Positions 17,943 through 25,170 of a stretch of 64,000 nt of DNA are shown here, piece by piece. The notes beneath the pieces were generated by a model. The model saw nothing but the letters and a program-made list of their open reading frames with translations, was not told the DNA's origin and did not search any database. The stretch's first letter is position 1, and each line of letters opens with the position of its first letter. The position numbers were made by a program, and so were the translations under genes. Source of the stretch: Nitrospira sp. (GTDB lineage Bacteria; Nitrospirota; Nitrospiria; Nitrospirales; Nitrospiraceae); NCBI GenBank assembly GCA_030123625.1, contig CP126121.1, positions 1,404,179 through 1,468,178 of the forward strand. The letters are read 5' to 3'.

Positions 17943-18314
17943 CTACTTGTGGCGTGTTTCAAACGCCGAGACCGTCAACTCATAGAACCGGCGGCAGTCG
18001 GCACAGCGCAACCGCACGAGATCCTGAAAGACATCCATCTCACGCAGCGTCAGAGAAGCCTGATGCGTCGAGAGACAGGCCTTGAGAAACTCCTCGCCGG
18101 GCGGCTCGTCTCGCCGATCGTCTAGTCCAGCCGTTTGTTGGACCGAGGATGTTTTCGACGTGACCGTAGCAATCGTCAGTCGATGGGCTGATCTGCACGA
18201 ACTACAAGAGAGAAGCAGCGCGTTCTCCTCCGTCATTCGTTTGACGGTCACACAGAGTGGGTGAACCGACCAACACTGTTGAAGAAACGCCCCGCTTCGA
18301 ATGATCTGCGTCAT
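17943..18314 (-). CDS. Tandem-repeat zinc-binding-like protein
   Basis: A 123-residue protein (ATG at 18314) made of two copies of a module of about 45 residues. Copy 1 has C14-x3-H18 and C37-x2-C40; copy 2 has C80-x3-H84 and C104-x2-C107. Both copies keep the frame FLxxC.S.H....T..........L.CxxCR....LT. The four ligands per copy suggest one zinc each. Linker residues about 51-74 are polar. No known family was recognised. Function unknown; RNA, DNA or protein binding are all possible. Confidence 0.6.
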   Translation of the reverse strand: MTQIIRSGAFLQQCWSVHPLCVTVKRMTEENALLLSCSSCRSAHRLTIATVTSKTSSVQQTAGLDDRRDEPPGEEFLKACLSTHQASLTLREMDVFQDLVRLRCADCRRFYELTVSAFETRHK

Positions 18315-18391
18315 GCTCGTCTCGATGAGCGAGGAGATTGGAAGTCCCCTGGCCAACGTTCAGGAATCACACAGCAGTAATAGTAGAGAAT

Positions 18392-18682
18392 TCAGGGCGT
18401 GGCCGGCACAGGAGCCCCATCCTTCTTCGGAGGAGGAGAGACAACTCCCTCCTGAATCGATCGGCAGGTTTTGCACACCCGTGGTCGTGCTTTTAAGAAA
18501 GAAACCTTCCCGCTGGCAAGACAACTGTAATGGACGAACTCATCACACACCGTGCAACGAGACCAGCCTCCCCGGAGCATCGTCTTGTCCCGATAGAGGT
18601 CTTCTTGACAGACTCTGCAGAGGCGTGGCTGAACTGGAAGCATCATCGGCTCCCACTCGCCGCCGCCTTTTCGAATACTCAT
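18392..18682 (-). CDS. PHD/RING-like C4HC3 zinc-finger protein
   Basis: A 96-residue protein. Eight metal ligands occur in order C22-C25, C43-C46, H51-C54, C70-C73. The spacings C-x2-C, C-x2-C-x4-H-x2-C and C-x2-C match the cross-braced C4HC3 fingers best known from eukaryotic PHD and RING-variant domains. The C-terminus is Pro/Lys-rich. In-frame Met codons at 18682 and 18646 are both possible starts; the latter has GGGAG upstream. No function can be assigned. Confidence 0.6.
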   Translation of the reverse strand: MSIRKGGGEWEPMMLPVQPRLCRVCQEDLYRDKTMLRGGWSRCTVCDEFVHYSCLASGKVSFLKARPRVCKTCRSIQEGVVSPPPKKDGAPVPATP

Positions 18683-18820
18683 GGAGAGAAGAAGTATAGC
18701 GGGACGGCCGGCGGAAAAACAAGCAAGAGAGTAGCCGGGCTCCTGAAACTAAGCTATTCAAGTTTCCGCTTCAACTGCGCCACAGGAACCACATAGATGA
18801 ATTCCACCAGCCTCCCTATT

Positions 18821-19108
18821 TTAGTCCCTTCGCCTGAGTTGATCGGTCAGCTCTTCATACACATACCGTCGGTGACCGACGGCCATCAAGCGAATGACTT
18901 GCCCTTTTCGATCGATGGCATAGACGATGCAAAAGCGGCGAACGCGATACTTGCGCAGTCCGTTGAGTTCCCGCTGAAGCGGCTCTCCACATTCGGGGTC
19001 AGCGGTAATGGCACGAATGGCGGACTTGATCGACCGTTTCAGATCGGGATGGAGCGATCGAATCACCCCCGCTACATGCGGAGGGATATCCGGACGGAAA
19101 AGGCTCAC
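18821..19108 (-). CDS. RelE/ParE-family toxin
   Basis: A 95-residue toxin of the RelE/ParE superfamily, with SLHPDLKRSIKSAIRAI, GEPLQRELNGLRKYRVRRFCIVYAID and a C-terminal VGHRRYVYEEL. Arg and Tyr residues suitable for ribosome-dependent mRNA cleavage are present. Its ATG overlaps the antitoxin stop by 4 bp (ATGA), so the two genes are coupled, antitoxin first. Confidence 0.85.
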   Translation of the reverse strand: MSLFRPDIPPHVAGVIRSLHPDLKRSIKSAIRAITADPECGEPLQRELNGLRKYRVRRFCIVYAIDRKGQVIRLMAVGHRRYVYEELTDQLRRRD

Positions 19109-19401
19109 GCCGAGCGCCGCTTTTTGCCGAGCACCAGGGGTTCGCCGAACACATCCCCAAACGACAGCCCTTTGTTCTTCCTCCTATAAAACGCTCGACT
19201 CTCGGCAATTTGGCCCATAAGCGCCGGATCGCTGAGGACATCCACCGTCTCCTTGAGGCGAGTGTATTCATCGACATTGATCAGAACGGCTGCCGGACGA
19301 CCATTCTTCGTCACGACCACTTCCTCCTCGCGCTCCTGCACACCCGCCACGAGTTCAGGCAGGCGGGTTTTCACCTCCGACAACGGCAACGTCTTGGCCA
19401 T
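19105..19401 (-). CDS. Phd/YefM-family antitoxin
   Basis: A 98-residue protein. The N-terminus, SEVKTRLPELVAGVQ, followed by VVVTKNGRPAAVLINVDEYTRL, is the Phd/YefM DNA-binding dimer domain. The rest (SRAFYRRKNKGLSFGDVFGEP) is the toxin-binding tail. A perfect 9-bp inverted repeat lies 19 bp upstream and is the probable autoregulation site. Confidence 0.88.
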   Translation of the reverse strand: MAKTLPLSEVKTRLPELVAGVQEREEEVVVTKNGRPAAVLINVDEYTRLKETVDVLSDPALMGQIAESRAFYRRKNKGLSFGDVFGEPLVLGKKRRSA

Positions 19402-19419
19402 AGCTTACCTCGTAATCAA

Positions 19420-19443
19420 TGATGACCATAATTTTGGTCATCA
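19420..19443. promoter_or_regulatory. Inverted repeat upstream of phd/relE, probable operator
   Basis: TGATGACCA (19420-19428) and TGGTCATCA (19435-19443) are perfect arms around a TAATTT centre. The site is immediately upstream of the antitoxin gene, where Phd/YefM proteins bind to repress the operon. Confidence 0.7.
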
Positions 19444-19567
19444 GAATACAGCGACAGATGGGATGTCGTCAAATTGCTAGGACGGTAGCCTTTACGGGGA
19501 GACATGAAACGTGAGGACTAACTCACACCCTGGTTGTGCAAGCACAGAACAAGATGTGACTACCATC

Positions 19568-19586
19568 TCTATACGCAGCGTATAGA
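19568..19586. promoter_or_regulatory. Orphan 19-bp palindrome (TATACGC-type)
   Basis: TCTATACGC-A-GCGTATAGA is a perfect palindrome around a single A. Similar TATACG/CGTATA sites often precede HigBA-type toxin-antitoxin genes. No such gene follows here; the site is in the 612-bp gene-free stretch 19402-20014, which otherwise holds only the phd operator and a small tandem repeat. Confidence 0.45.
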
Positions 19587-19693
19587 TTAATCCCTGTTAG
19601 CCAATTTATATCGGCGTCCACTTTCTGCTTGTCAGGCACATGGTGAGACGATGAGCATTTTCGCCAATCCCGCATGGTTCCCCCCACTCTCCC

Positions 19694-19737
19694 TTAAACA
19701 TCGGATAAACAACAATTAAACATCGGATAAACAACAA
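19694..19737. repeat. 22-bp tandem repeat, two exact copies
   Basis: A unit beginning TTAAACATCGG and ending ACAACAA occurs at 19694-19715 and again at 19716-19737 without change. It is AT-rich compared with its surroundings. Role unknown; it is 278 bp before the ispA start. Confidence 0.85.
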
Positions 19738-20014
19738 TCAACCACCATGAAGATGGCCCCTTTGCCTCGCTTATCGCTCTTTTTCAGGAGGGAGCTCGGT
19801 GGTCTCCTATTGCGCCCATGCACCGAGCACCAAACAGAACTTGTTCGACCCGGAGCCCGCTACAATGATCTTGGCGACGGGATAAACACCTCTCCCGTGT
19901 GCGGGGTGCGCGAGCACAGGAGACCATGGACTCCCTCATCCCTCCTGTTTGACTCCCCTCCCCTCGTTTGTTACTCTCCGCGCGGGTTGATGAGTCCTCA
20001 GGAAAACAGACTAT

Positions 20015-20905
20015 ATGAATATCGCGGAGTATCTCGAAGGGAAACGGAACGAGGTCGATCGATTTCTCGACCTCGTCGCGCCGCCCTCCGTCACCCCGCC
20101 GACGACCTTGCACGAAAGCATGCGCTACAGCCTGCTCGCGGGCGGGAAGCGAATCAGACCGATCTTGGCGATTGCCGCGGCGGAAGCGATCGGGGCGACG
20201 GCCCCTGGCCTCATGCCGGTGGCCTGTTCGCTGGAATTCATTCACACCTATTCGTTGATCCACGACGATCTGCCCTCGATGGACAACGACGACTTTCGCC
20301 GTGGCAAACCCACGAATCATAAAATCTACGGCGAAGCGATGGCGATCCTCGCCGGCGATGCGCTTCTCACCATGGCGTTCGACATCATCAGCCGTCCCGA
20401 TCTGATGAAAGGCTGCGACTCAGTGCGACAAGTCCGCATCATCCAAGAATTGGCGTTCGGGTCCGGTACCATGGGTATGGTGGGCGGCCAGGTTTTCGAT
20501 ATCCAGGCCGAACACAAAGATATCGATCTCCCCACTCTTCGGAACATTCATAAGCACAAGACCGGCATGCTCATTCGCGCCGCAGTCCGCATGGGTGCGG
20601 TTGTCGCCGGGGCCACCGAGCGACAGCTGGACGACCTAACCGGCTATGCGGAAGACATCGGGTTGGCCTTTCAGATCGCCGACGACGTGTTGAACGTGAC
20701 CGGCACGCGCGAAGAGCTCGGGAAGAATCCCAATACCGATGCCGAACGGGGCAAGAAAACCTATCCGACGTTCCATGGGGTGGAAGGGGCGAGGAAGCTC
20801 GCCGACGATTGTGTGACCCGTGCCATCAACCGACTCTCATCCTTTGGCCCTTCCGCCGATCCGCTCCGAGAGATCGCTCGGTATATCACGGCGCGAAAAA
20901 ACTAG
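20015..20905 (+). CDS. ispA: Farnesyl/geranylgeranyl diphosphate synthase
   Basis: A 296-residue short-chain trans-prenyl diphosphate synthase. The first aspartate-rich motif reads DDLPSMDNDD (the insertion type of bacterial FPP synthases), and the second is FQIADDVLN. GGKRIRPIL and the KTG motif (HKHKTGML) are present. It condenses isopentenyl diphosphate units in the cytosol for quinones, hopanoids or carotenoids. It heads a same-strand run with hpnA and a CruF-like gene, which fits an isoprenoid locus. Confidence 0.92.
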   Translation: MNIAEYLEGKRNEVDRFLDLVAPPSVTPPTTLHESMRYSLLAGGKRIRPILAIAAAEAIGATAPGLMPVACSLEFIHTYSLIHDDLPSMDNDDFRRGKPTNHKIYGEAMAILAGDALLTMAFDIISRPDLMKGCDSVRQVRIIQELAFGSGTMGMVGGQVFDIQAEHKDIDLPTLRNIHKHKTGMLIRAAVRMGAVVAGATERQLDDLTGYAEDIGLAFQIADDVLNVTGTREELGKNPNTDAERGKKTYPTFHGVEGARKLADDCVTRAINRLSSFGPSADPLREIARYITARKN

Positions 20906-21000
20906 TCCTGAGTCCTGAGCTATGAGTGCTGAGTATCGGAAATCCCTTTCGGCTCCTCCATTTTTCACTCAGCCCTCAGCACTCAGCACCCAGCACTTCT
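20906..21000. repeat. Intergenic word-repeat inverted element (locus 3)
   Basis: The spacer starts with repeated CCTGAG/GTGCTGAG words and ends with CTCAGC/CACTCAGCAC words. The best exact pair is TGAGTGCTGAG (20923-20933) with CTCAGCACTCA (20975-20985). It fills nearly the whole ispA-hpnA gap and shares its word with locus 1. Confidence 0.75.
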
Positions 21001-21001
21001 C

Positions 21002-21985
21002 ATGAAAGCATTAGTCACAGGCGCCACCGGGTTTGTTGGAGCGGCGGTGGCACGAGCGCTTGTACGAACCGGCGTCGACGTTCGCGTGTTAGCACGGCCG
21101 GATTCCGACCTCCGGAACCTTGGCGGCCTCCCGGTTGAACGAGCCGCGGGAGACTTGCGTGACCCGGTATCCCTCCGAAAAGCCCTCACCGGTTGCCGGC
21201 AGCTCTACCATGTCGCCGCTCATTATGCTCTATGGGCCAAAGATCCCTCGATCTTCTACGACATCAATGTGGACGGCACCAGGAATCTGCTGGGAGCGGC
21301 ACGTGAGGTCGGTATCGAGCGCACGGTCTATTGCAGTACCATCGGCACGATCGGCTTGCCGCCGGGCGGAGGACTGGGCGCAGAGAACACACCGGTGTCG
21401 CTGGAACAGATGGCCGGCCACTATAAGCGCTCGAAGTATCTGGCGGAGCAAGAAGTGCACAAGTTGGCAAAGGAAGGATTGCCGGTCGTCATCGTGAATC
21501 CCAGCGCTCCGGTCGGTGAAGGCGACGTGAAGCCGACACCCACCGGCCAAGTCATCGTCGATTTCATGAAGGGTCGGATGCCGGCCTACATAGAAACCGG
21601 CATGAACATCATCGACGTCGATGACGTAGCCACCGGCCACCTGCTCGCCATGGAGAAAGGCCGACAGGGCGAACGGTATATTCTCGGCTCAAAAAACCTG
21701 TTGCTTCGCGAAGTGTTTGACATTCTCAGCAAGTCAACGGGTCTCAAGGCGCCGGCTCTGAAATTACCGAGAGCCGCCGTCCTTCCCCTCGCCTATCTCA
21801 ATCATTGGCTTGCCAACTTCACGGGCCATCCACCACGTATCCCGCTGGAGGGCGTGAAAATGGCGAAGTATAAGATGCATTACGATTGCAGCAAGGCGAT
21901 CCGAGAACTCGGCCTGCCGCAAAATCCCCCCGAAGTGGCGCTGGAGAAAGCCGTGCGATGGTTTCGCGACCATAAGTACGCATGA
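21002..21985 (+). CDS. hpnA: Hopanoid-associated sugar epimerase HpnA
   Basis: A 327-residue extended short-chain dehydrogenase. The Rossmann motif GATGFVGAAVARALV is at the N-terminus. The segment YHVAAHYALWAKDPSIFYDI is characteristic of HpnA, and the catalytic YxxxK reads YKRSKYLAEQ. It is thought to modify the sugar part of hopanoid side chains, using NAD(P). Its position after ispA supports an isoprenoid role. Other hpn genes are not in the window. Confidence 0.88.
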   Translation: MKALVTGATGFVGAAVARALVRTGVDVRVLARPDSDLRNLGGLPVERAAGDLRDPVSLRKALTGCRQLYHVAAHYALWAKDPSIFYDINVDGTRNLLGAAREVGIERTVYCSTIGTIGLPPGGGLGAENTPVSLEQMAGHYKRSKYLAEQEVHKLAKEGLPVVIVNPSAPVGEGDVKPTPTGQVIVDFMKGRMPAYIETGMNIIDVDDVATGHLLAMEKGRQGERYILGSKNLLLREVFDILSKSTGLKAPALKLPRAAVLPLAYLNHWLANFTGHPPRIPLEGVKMAKYKMHYDCSKAIRELGLPQNPPEVALEKAVRWFRDHKYA

Positions 21986-22003
21986 ACTGGGAAATGCATG
22001 AGT

Positions 22004-22068
22004 GATGGGAAATGGGTAATGGCTGATGGCAGGCCAATCCGTTCGTCTACCATTCACCATCAACCATT
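22004..22068. repeat. Intergenic word-repeat inverted element (locus 4)
   Basis: The hpnA-CruF spacer has the words GATGGGAAATGGGTAATGGC on one side and their complements on the other. AATGGCTGATGG (22018-22029) pairs with CCATCAACCATT (22057-22068), 11 of 12 matching. The words differ from loci 1-3 but the architecture is the same. Confidence 0.7.
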
Positions 22069-22080
22069 GGCCATAATCCC

Positions 22081-22887
22081 ATGGACGTTTTCCTCCTCTT
22101 CCTCAACACCATTCTCTTGCGGCCATACGTTTTCGTTTTCCTTGCTGCATTTCTCTTCTCCGCCGTCCAATTGATCGGCTGGCCGCGCACCTGGCGCTTC
22201 TGGCTGATCAGTTGGACAACGGCCTTTGTCTGTGAGTTTTCGTCCACGCGAACCGGCATCCCATTCGGCTGGTACTTCTACAACGGCTCGACGGTCGGTC
22301 AAGAGCTCTACTTGTCCAATGTGCCGTTCATGGATTCCATCTCATTCAGTTTCCTCCTCTTCGCTTCCTACTGTGTGGCGCTCGGATTCCTGCTGCCGCT
22401 TGACTCCTCCGCGAGCGTCAAGCGTGCTCCTCTCAGGCCATTGCAATTCGGCGTGGAGACCCGCACGAGTTGGACTGTTTATGCGCTGACCGCGTTTCTT
22501 TTTGCTTTTATCGATATGGTGATCGATCCGGTTGCGCTCCGAGGTGACCGTTGGTTCCTGGGGAAGATCTACTACTATCCTGACCCCGGTTGGCATTTTG
22601 GTGTCCCGTTTGCCAACTATGTAGGCTGGGCCGTGGTTGGACTGATTTCGCTGGCAATGTATTTTCCACTGGACAGACGGCTCCCCTCTCTTTCGCCACG
22701 TCAGTCGATCACCCAACGGCTCTTGCTCGGTGTCGGCTTATACTACGGCGTCTTGACCTTCAATCTCAGCGTGACCTTCTGGATCGGGGAATTCTTCATG
22801 GGCATGAGCGGTTTGCTGATGCATCTGCCTGCCTTGATCATCTTGACCATCCGACTCACTCGTGTCCGGAAATCCATGGCCCAATGA
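22081..22887 (+). CDS. CruF-like carotenoid biosynthesis membrane protein
   Basis: A 268-residue protein with about seven transmembrane helices, of the DUF422/CruF type. Typical features are SSTRTGIPFGWYFYNG near residue 60 and GKIYYYPDPGWHFGVPFANY near residue 165. CruF hydrates the C1,2 double bond of acyclic carotenoids. The gene follows ispA and hpnA, which is consistent with isoprenoid metabolism, but the exact substrate is unknown. Confidence 0.75.
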   Translation: MDVFLLFLNTILLRPYVFVFLAAFLFSAVQLIGWPRTWRFWLISWTTAFVCEFSSTRTGIPFGWYFYNGSTVGQELYLSNVPFMDSISFSFLLFASYCVALGFLLPLDSSASVKRAPLRPLQFGVETRTSWTVYALTAFLFAFIDMVIDPVALRGDRWFLGKIYYYPDPGWHFGVPFANYVGWAVVGLISLAMYFPLDRRLPSLSPRQSITQRLLLGVGLYYGVLTFNLSVTFWIGEFFMGMSGLLMHLPALIILTIRLTRVRKSMAQ

Positions 22888-22941
22888 GTCGGTGGCATTC
22901 ATCCTGCGAAATTTGTATAGTGAGAAAAAGAATCTTCTCAT

Positions 22942-23505
22942 ATGCTCAAGGTCCTATTCTCACTACTGGCGTTCGTTGCTCTCGCGGTGCTCAGCGGAGC
23001 TCTCTGGTTGGGGTATGACGCATATACAACCGGCTTCAGCGCCACGGTAGAGCCGACCGCGCTTGAGGTGGCCGTGATTCGGCGATTCCGCCGCGCCGCC
23101 ATTCCGAGCGAGATCCGGAACATGCCGAACCCCGTCCCCATGAGCCCGGCGGTGCTGACGGAAGCGCTCGATCATTTTGCCGACCATTGCGCCGGCTGCC
23201 ACGCCAATGACGGCAGCGGGGAAACGCCGATCGGCAAGAATGTGAACCCAAGAGTACCGGACCTGCGCCTCCCGGAGATTCAATCGATGTCCGATGGAGA
23301 ACTGTTCTTTACGATCCACAACGGCATCCGCTTCACCGCCATGCCGGCCTGGGGAGAAGGCGATATGGATAAAGATAGAGGGAGCTGGAAACTCGTGCAC
23401 TTCATACGGCATCTGCCCAAGCTGAGCCATGAGGAATTGGATCGCATGCAGTCGTTGAACCCCAAGACACCTCATCACGACGAAGGCAACAAACACCATC
23501 ACTAG
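22942..23505 (+). CDS. Periplasmic c-type cytochrome
   Basis: A 187-residue protein with an N-terminal signal or anchor (residues about 3-26) and one haem c site CAGCH at about residue 72. The likely axial Met is in FTAMPAWGEG. The C-terminus is a short His-rich tail (NKHHH) that could bind metal. It is probably a membrane-anchored monohaem electron carrier. Its redox partners are not encoded next to it. Confidence 0.85.
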   Translation: MLKVLFSLLAFVALAVLSGALWLGYDAYTTGFSATVEPTALEVAVIRRFRRAAIPSEIRNMPNPVPMSPAVLTEALDHFADHCAGCHANDGSGETPIGKNVNPRVPDLRLPEIQSMSDGELFFTIHNGIRFTAMPAWGEGDMDKDRGSWKLVHFIRHLPKLSHEELDRMQSLNPKTPHHDEGNKHHH

Positions 23506-23513
23506 ATGTCTCT

Positions 23514-23855
23514 ATGTTCAAGCACTATGATGGCTGGGTAAGAAGCTGTCTGATCCTCATGGCAACCTGTGTGTTGCCGACTCTCGTCATGGCCGCCGGC
23601 ACAGAGATTCATGTATTGGGCATCGTGGCGGCCATCGGCGAGAAACACATCGACGTGAAGACGGCCAAGGGGCCGACGGTGTCGGTCCTGCTCAATAAAC
23701 AGGTGAAGTTCAAGAACAAAAGTAACCCGAAGTCGAACGAGGCGCCGATCGTGGGCGACCGTGTCATTATTGAAGCGACGAAAGACGACAAGACCAAGAA
23801 GATGTCCGCAACAGTGGTTCATTATTCATCCGTAAAGACTGCGTTATCACCGTAG
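23514..23855 (+). CDS. Small exported protein, DUF5666-like
   Basis: A 113-residue protein with a signal peptide (cleavage near VMAAG, residue about 28) and a small beta-rich mature part (EIHVLGIVAAIGEKHIDVKT...VGDRVIIEATK). This resembles the OB-like DUF5666 domain found in exported proteins near cytochromes and metal resistance genes. It follows the cytochrome by 8 bp and is probably co-transcribed with it. Confidence 0.65.
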   Translation: MFKHYDGWVRSCLILMATCVLPTLVMAAGTEIHVLGIVAAIGEKHIDVKTAKGPTVSVLLNKQVKFKNKSNPKSNEAPIVGDRVIIEATKDDKTKKMSATVVHYSSVKTALSP

Positions 23856-23858
23856 CAC

Positions 23859-24317
23859 ATGCCGACGATTCGCTTTGCGAGGGCCGTACACGAGTCACCG
23901 TTCCACGGAGGGGTGCGCCATGCTCTCATGCGCGTCCTCATCACGGGAATTGCGGTATTCCTGGCGATCTCGATCGTCCCAGGCCTGGAGGCCGACAGCC
24001 TGACGGCCGGCATTGCAGCGGTCCTCGTCCTCACCTTCTTGAATGTGATCCTTCGACCCATCCTCTTCCTGCTCACCTTACCGCTGATCGTGTTTACGCT
24101 CGGACTCTTCCTCGTGGTCCTGAACGCGCTGCTGTTGGAATTCACGGCGTTCCTGGTGAAAGGATTCACCGTCTCAGGATTCTGGCCCGCCGTCGGTGGG
24201 GCGCTGATCATCAGCCTGGTTACGACCATCCTCAACAACTGGACCGTCGACCGCCGCCCTCTCCCGGATATCCCGGACGAACCGCGTCGTCCCCCTAAAA
24301 TCATCAATCCGGATTGA
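23859..24317 (+). CDS. YvlD/phage-holin-like 4-TM membrane protein
   Basis: Either 152 residues from 23859 or about 129 from the internal ATG at 23928, which follows GGAGGGG. It has four transmembrane helices; the pattern GLEADSLTAGIAAVLVLTFLN.ILRPILFLLTLP is the signature of the mycobacterial holin superfamily IV (YvlD). These proteins are widespread and of unknown function. It lies 3 bp after the DUF5666-like gene. Confidence 0.8.
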   Translation: MPTIRFARAVHESPFHGGVRHALMRVLITGIAVFLAISIVPGLEADSLTAGIAAVLVLTFLNVILRPILFLLTLPLIVFTLGLFLVVLNALLLEFTAFLVKGFTVSGFWPAVGGALIISLVTTILNNWTVDRRPLPDIPDEPRRPPKIINPD

Positions 24318-24461
24318 AGCGTCCGATCATTCACCGGGAATTCGCGGTTGATCGAACGAGCTGCTCTCTCAGTGGTGTCAATGGAAGAAGCCGGCCTCGT
24401 TCCTCGTTGTGCTCACATTCTTTGAAGCGGCATGAGGGTGGGGTAGTAAGGAGACGATTCC

Positions 24462-24953
24462 ATGGTTCGCAGATTCAGGCATATTCTCCTCGCTGCGGTA
24501 TTGGGTAGTCTTTGCATCCAGATTGTGTGGGCCGACGAACGCCCGGCACCAAAGAGCTTGTGGCAAACAGCCACGGCTCTTCCTCCCACCGGTCAGCCGC
24601 CAATGCCGCAAAAGTCGTGGGTTCTCCGCGAGCGGGAGATCGTGCTCGATCTTCCACTCCTTCGCGTGCTGAAAGACGCAGGATCCAGACCCCTTCCCGG
24701 AATTACCGTAGAGCTTTTCGATAAACCCGACCCCGAATTGGATGTCACCTCCACCATATCTCGTATCAATGACACCGCCGTCGTCCGCGGCACCTTCAAG
24801 CCTCCCTCCGTGGGCGACTTTACCTTTGTGGTTACCGGCAACCTCCTGACAGGGACCATCCAGATGGGGGATCGGCTCTATAAAATTGAGCACATGGCCA
24901 ATGGTCGGCTGCAACTGATCGAAGTCAATCCCGATAATATGCAGTCGGATTGA
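24462..24953 (+). CDS. Exported protein of unknown function
   Basis: A 163-residue protein with a signal peptide (cleavage near VWADE, residue about 25) and a clear AAGGAG ribosome-binding site 8 bases before the ATG. The mature part is a beta-rich domain. Its end, GDRLYKIEHMANGRLQLIEV, looks like the end of the propeptide domain of some secreted metalloproteases, but no protease domain follows. That resemblance is only an impression. Confidence 0.65.
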   Translation: MVRRFRHILLAAVLGSLCIQIVWADERPAPKSLWQTATALPPTGQPPMPQKSWVLREREIVLDLPLLRVLKDAGSRPLPGITVELFDKPDPELDVTSTISRINDTAVVRGTFKPPSVGDFTFVVTGNLLTGTIQMGDRLYKIEHMANGRLQLIEVNPDNMQSD

Positions 24954-25126
24954 TGTGCGGCAATCTCGCGCTGACTGCCGCCCAAATAAAAACCATTTCG
25001 GCCTGCTGTTCGATCGTCACCGGTTAGAAGAAGCCGACTGCGCCGCGTCGGGCAAACGTTGTGACAGCTCATGTCAGAGTGTTCCAATAGCCCTGCGAGA
25101 GAGTAGCTATTCGCCGACGTTCCGGC

Positions 25127-25132
25127 TATAAT
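25127..25132 (+). promoter_or_regulatory. Consensus -10 box TATAAT
   Basis: TATAAT lies 9 bp before a GTG at 25141 and 39 bp before the ATG at 25171. No good -35 is seen at 17 bp. If active, transcription would start at about 25139-25141, so the kinase mRNA could be nearly leaderless from the GTG. Confidence 0.4.
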
Positions 25133-25170
25133 GTGCGATCGTGCGCACTTGGACGCATGAAATATCTGAT

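Noticed and set aside
19747..20322. Plus-strand frame of 191 codons over the ispA start
   Set aside because: ispA has all catalytic motifs in a different frame; this frame is Arg/Pro-rich and not protein-like.
24462..24953. Stand-alone metalloprotease propeptide or inhibitor
   Set aside because: Similarity rests on a short C-terminal stretch and no protease domain or cleavage motif is present.
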